A stretch of 5,534 nt of DNA from JBLNBQ01 sp050260095. Lineage in GTDB: Bacteria; Bacillota; UBA5301; DYFA01. Numbering within the stretch: position 1 is the first letter of the stretch; each line of letters begins with the position of its first letter. The notes under the pieces are model-generated. The model saw nothing but the letters and a program-made list of their open reading frames with translations, made no database searches and had not been told where the DNA came from. The DNA lies in NCBI GenBank assembly GCA_050260095.1, contig JBLNBQ010000011.1:1-5534 (forward strand), written 5' to 3'. Of the stretch, positions 5,103 to 5,534 are shown piece by piece. The translations under genes were made by a program, and so were the position numbers.

Positions 5103-5534
5103 TTAACTTTGTAAGGCTTCCGGCAGTCGTCCGAGGGCGGCCAGCCACGCCCACTCCGCCTGACGAGCGCGGTAGAGCGCCGCCCGCCGGCCTGCCTCCG
5201 CCTCGAAGAGGGCGTCCTCGGCCACCGTAACCTCCCGGGCCACGGCCGACCCCTTGGCCAGCCGCTCCCGGGCGCGCGCCAGAGCCTCCTCAGCCCGTCG
5301 CACGGCCAGCTCAGAAACGGCGACAGCCCTGCCGGCGTCCAGCCGTGCGTAGTGGGCCTGGGTGATTTGGAGGGTCAATTCGGCCTCCCGGTCGGCAAGC
5401 GTCTTTTCCGCCTGAGCCAGGGCGGCTAAGCCTGACGTAACCTGGGCCTTCCCGGTCCCGCCGTCGTAGAGCGGCCACTGGACATCCACTCCGACGGCCC
5501 AACTACTGTCCCGGTTCACCCCGGCGCGAACCTC
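5103..5534 (-). CDS. TolC-family outer membrane factor, C-terminal part (5' end outside window)
   Basis: The frame is open from the right edge to a TAA at 5103-5105, giving 143 residues of a protein usually about 400-450 long. The visible part starts with a beta-strand-like segment, VGVDVQWPLYDGG, where the P-L-x-D-G-G motif is characteristic of TolC-type efflux and type I secretion channels. Long Ala/Glu/Arg-rich alpha-helices follow, including QITQAHYARLDA, RLAKGSA and a final helix ending LAALGRLPEAL. This is the second of the two homologous halves of the family. Such proteins form trimeric channels through the outer membrane and periplasm and work with an inner-membrane pump and adaptor, which may lie upstream beyond the window. 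It appears to be the first visible gene of the minus-strand operon. The translation start cannot be seen. Confidence 0.88.
   Translation of the reverse strand, partial: EVRAGVNRDSSWAVGVDVQWPLYDGGTGKAQVTSGLAALAQAEKTLADREAELTLQITQAHYARLDAGRAVAVSELAVRRAEEALARARERLAKGSAVAREVTVAEDALFEAEAGRRAALYRARQAEWAWLAALGRLPEALQS

Overview
This is a GC-rich bacterial window dominated by multiheme c-type cytochromes. It holds 20 CxxCH heme-binding motifs in three proteins, which points to an anaerobic or microaerophilic bacterium that moves electrons across or outside its membrane. Shine-Dalgarno sequences are strong (GGAGGTG, AGGAGG). A TolC-type outer membrane factor gene suggests a cell with an outer membrane. 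I cannot name the genus: a diderm or thermophilic Firmicute-like lineage or a deltaproteobacterium-like lineage would both fit.

Left part, plus strand (1-2453). The window opens in the last 107 codons of a multiheme cytochrome gene, which ends at a good intrinsic terminator. A promoter with an overlapping inverted repeat and a strong ribosome binding site follow. They lead into a 623-codon cytochrome with ten hemes, built from two tandem pentaheme units of about 265-276 residues. Its last 107 codons align without gaps to the partial upstream gene, so the locus shows both gene duplication and internal domain duplication. A second terminator closes this gene.

Middle part (2454-3591). This stretch holds an insertion element of about 0.92 kb bounded by 36-bp imperfect inverted repeats (31 of 36 matching). 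Its single ORF keeps the zinc ribbon, helix-turn-helix region and C-terminal tail of an IS1595-like transposase. The catalytic DDE core between them is missing, with the reading frame intact. It looks like a non-autonomous, internally deleted element that still has a good promoter. Short repeats lie on either side.

Right part, minus strand (3592-5534). Three genes read leftward in an apparent operon: a TolC-family outer membrane factor (N-terminus outside the window), a 90-residue protein with a double-CxxC zinc ribbon, and a secreted nonaheme cytochrome of 382 residues. The nonaheme protein shares a C-terminal GVHNP motif with the plus-strand cytochromes.

Taken together, the window reads as an extracytoplasmic electron-transfer island: paralogous low-density multiheme cytochromes on one strand, and a cytochrome plus export-channel operon converging on them from the other, with a decayed insertion element between. 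The electron donor, acceptor and exact function cannot be read from sequence alone.
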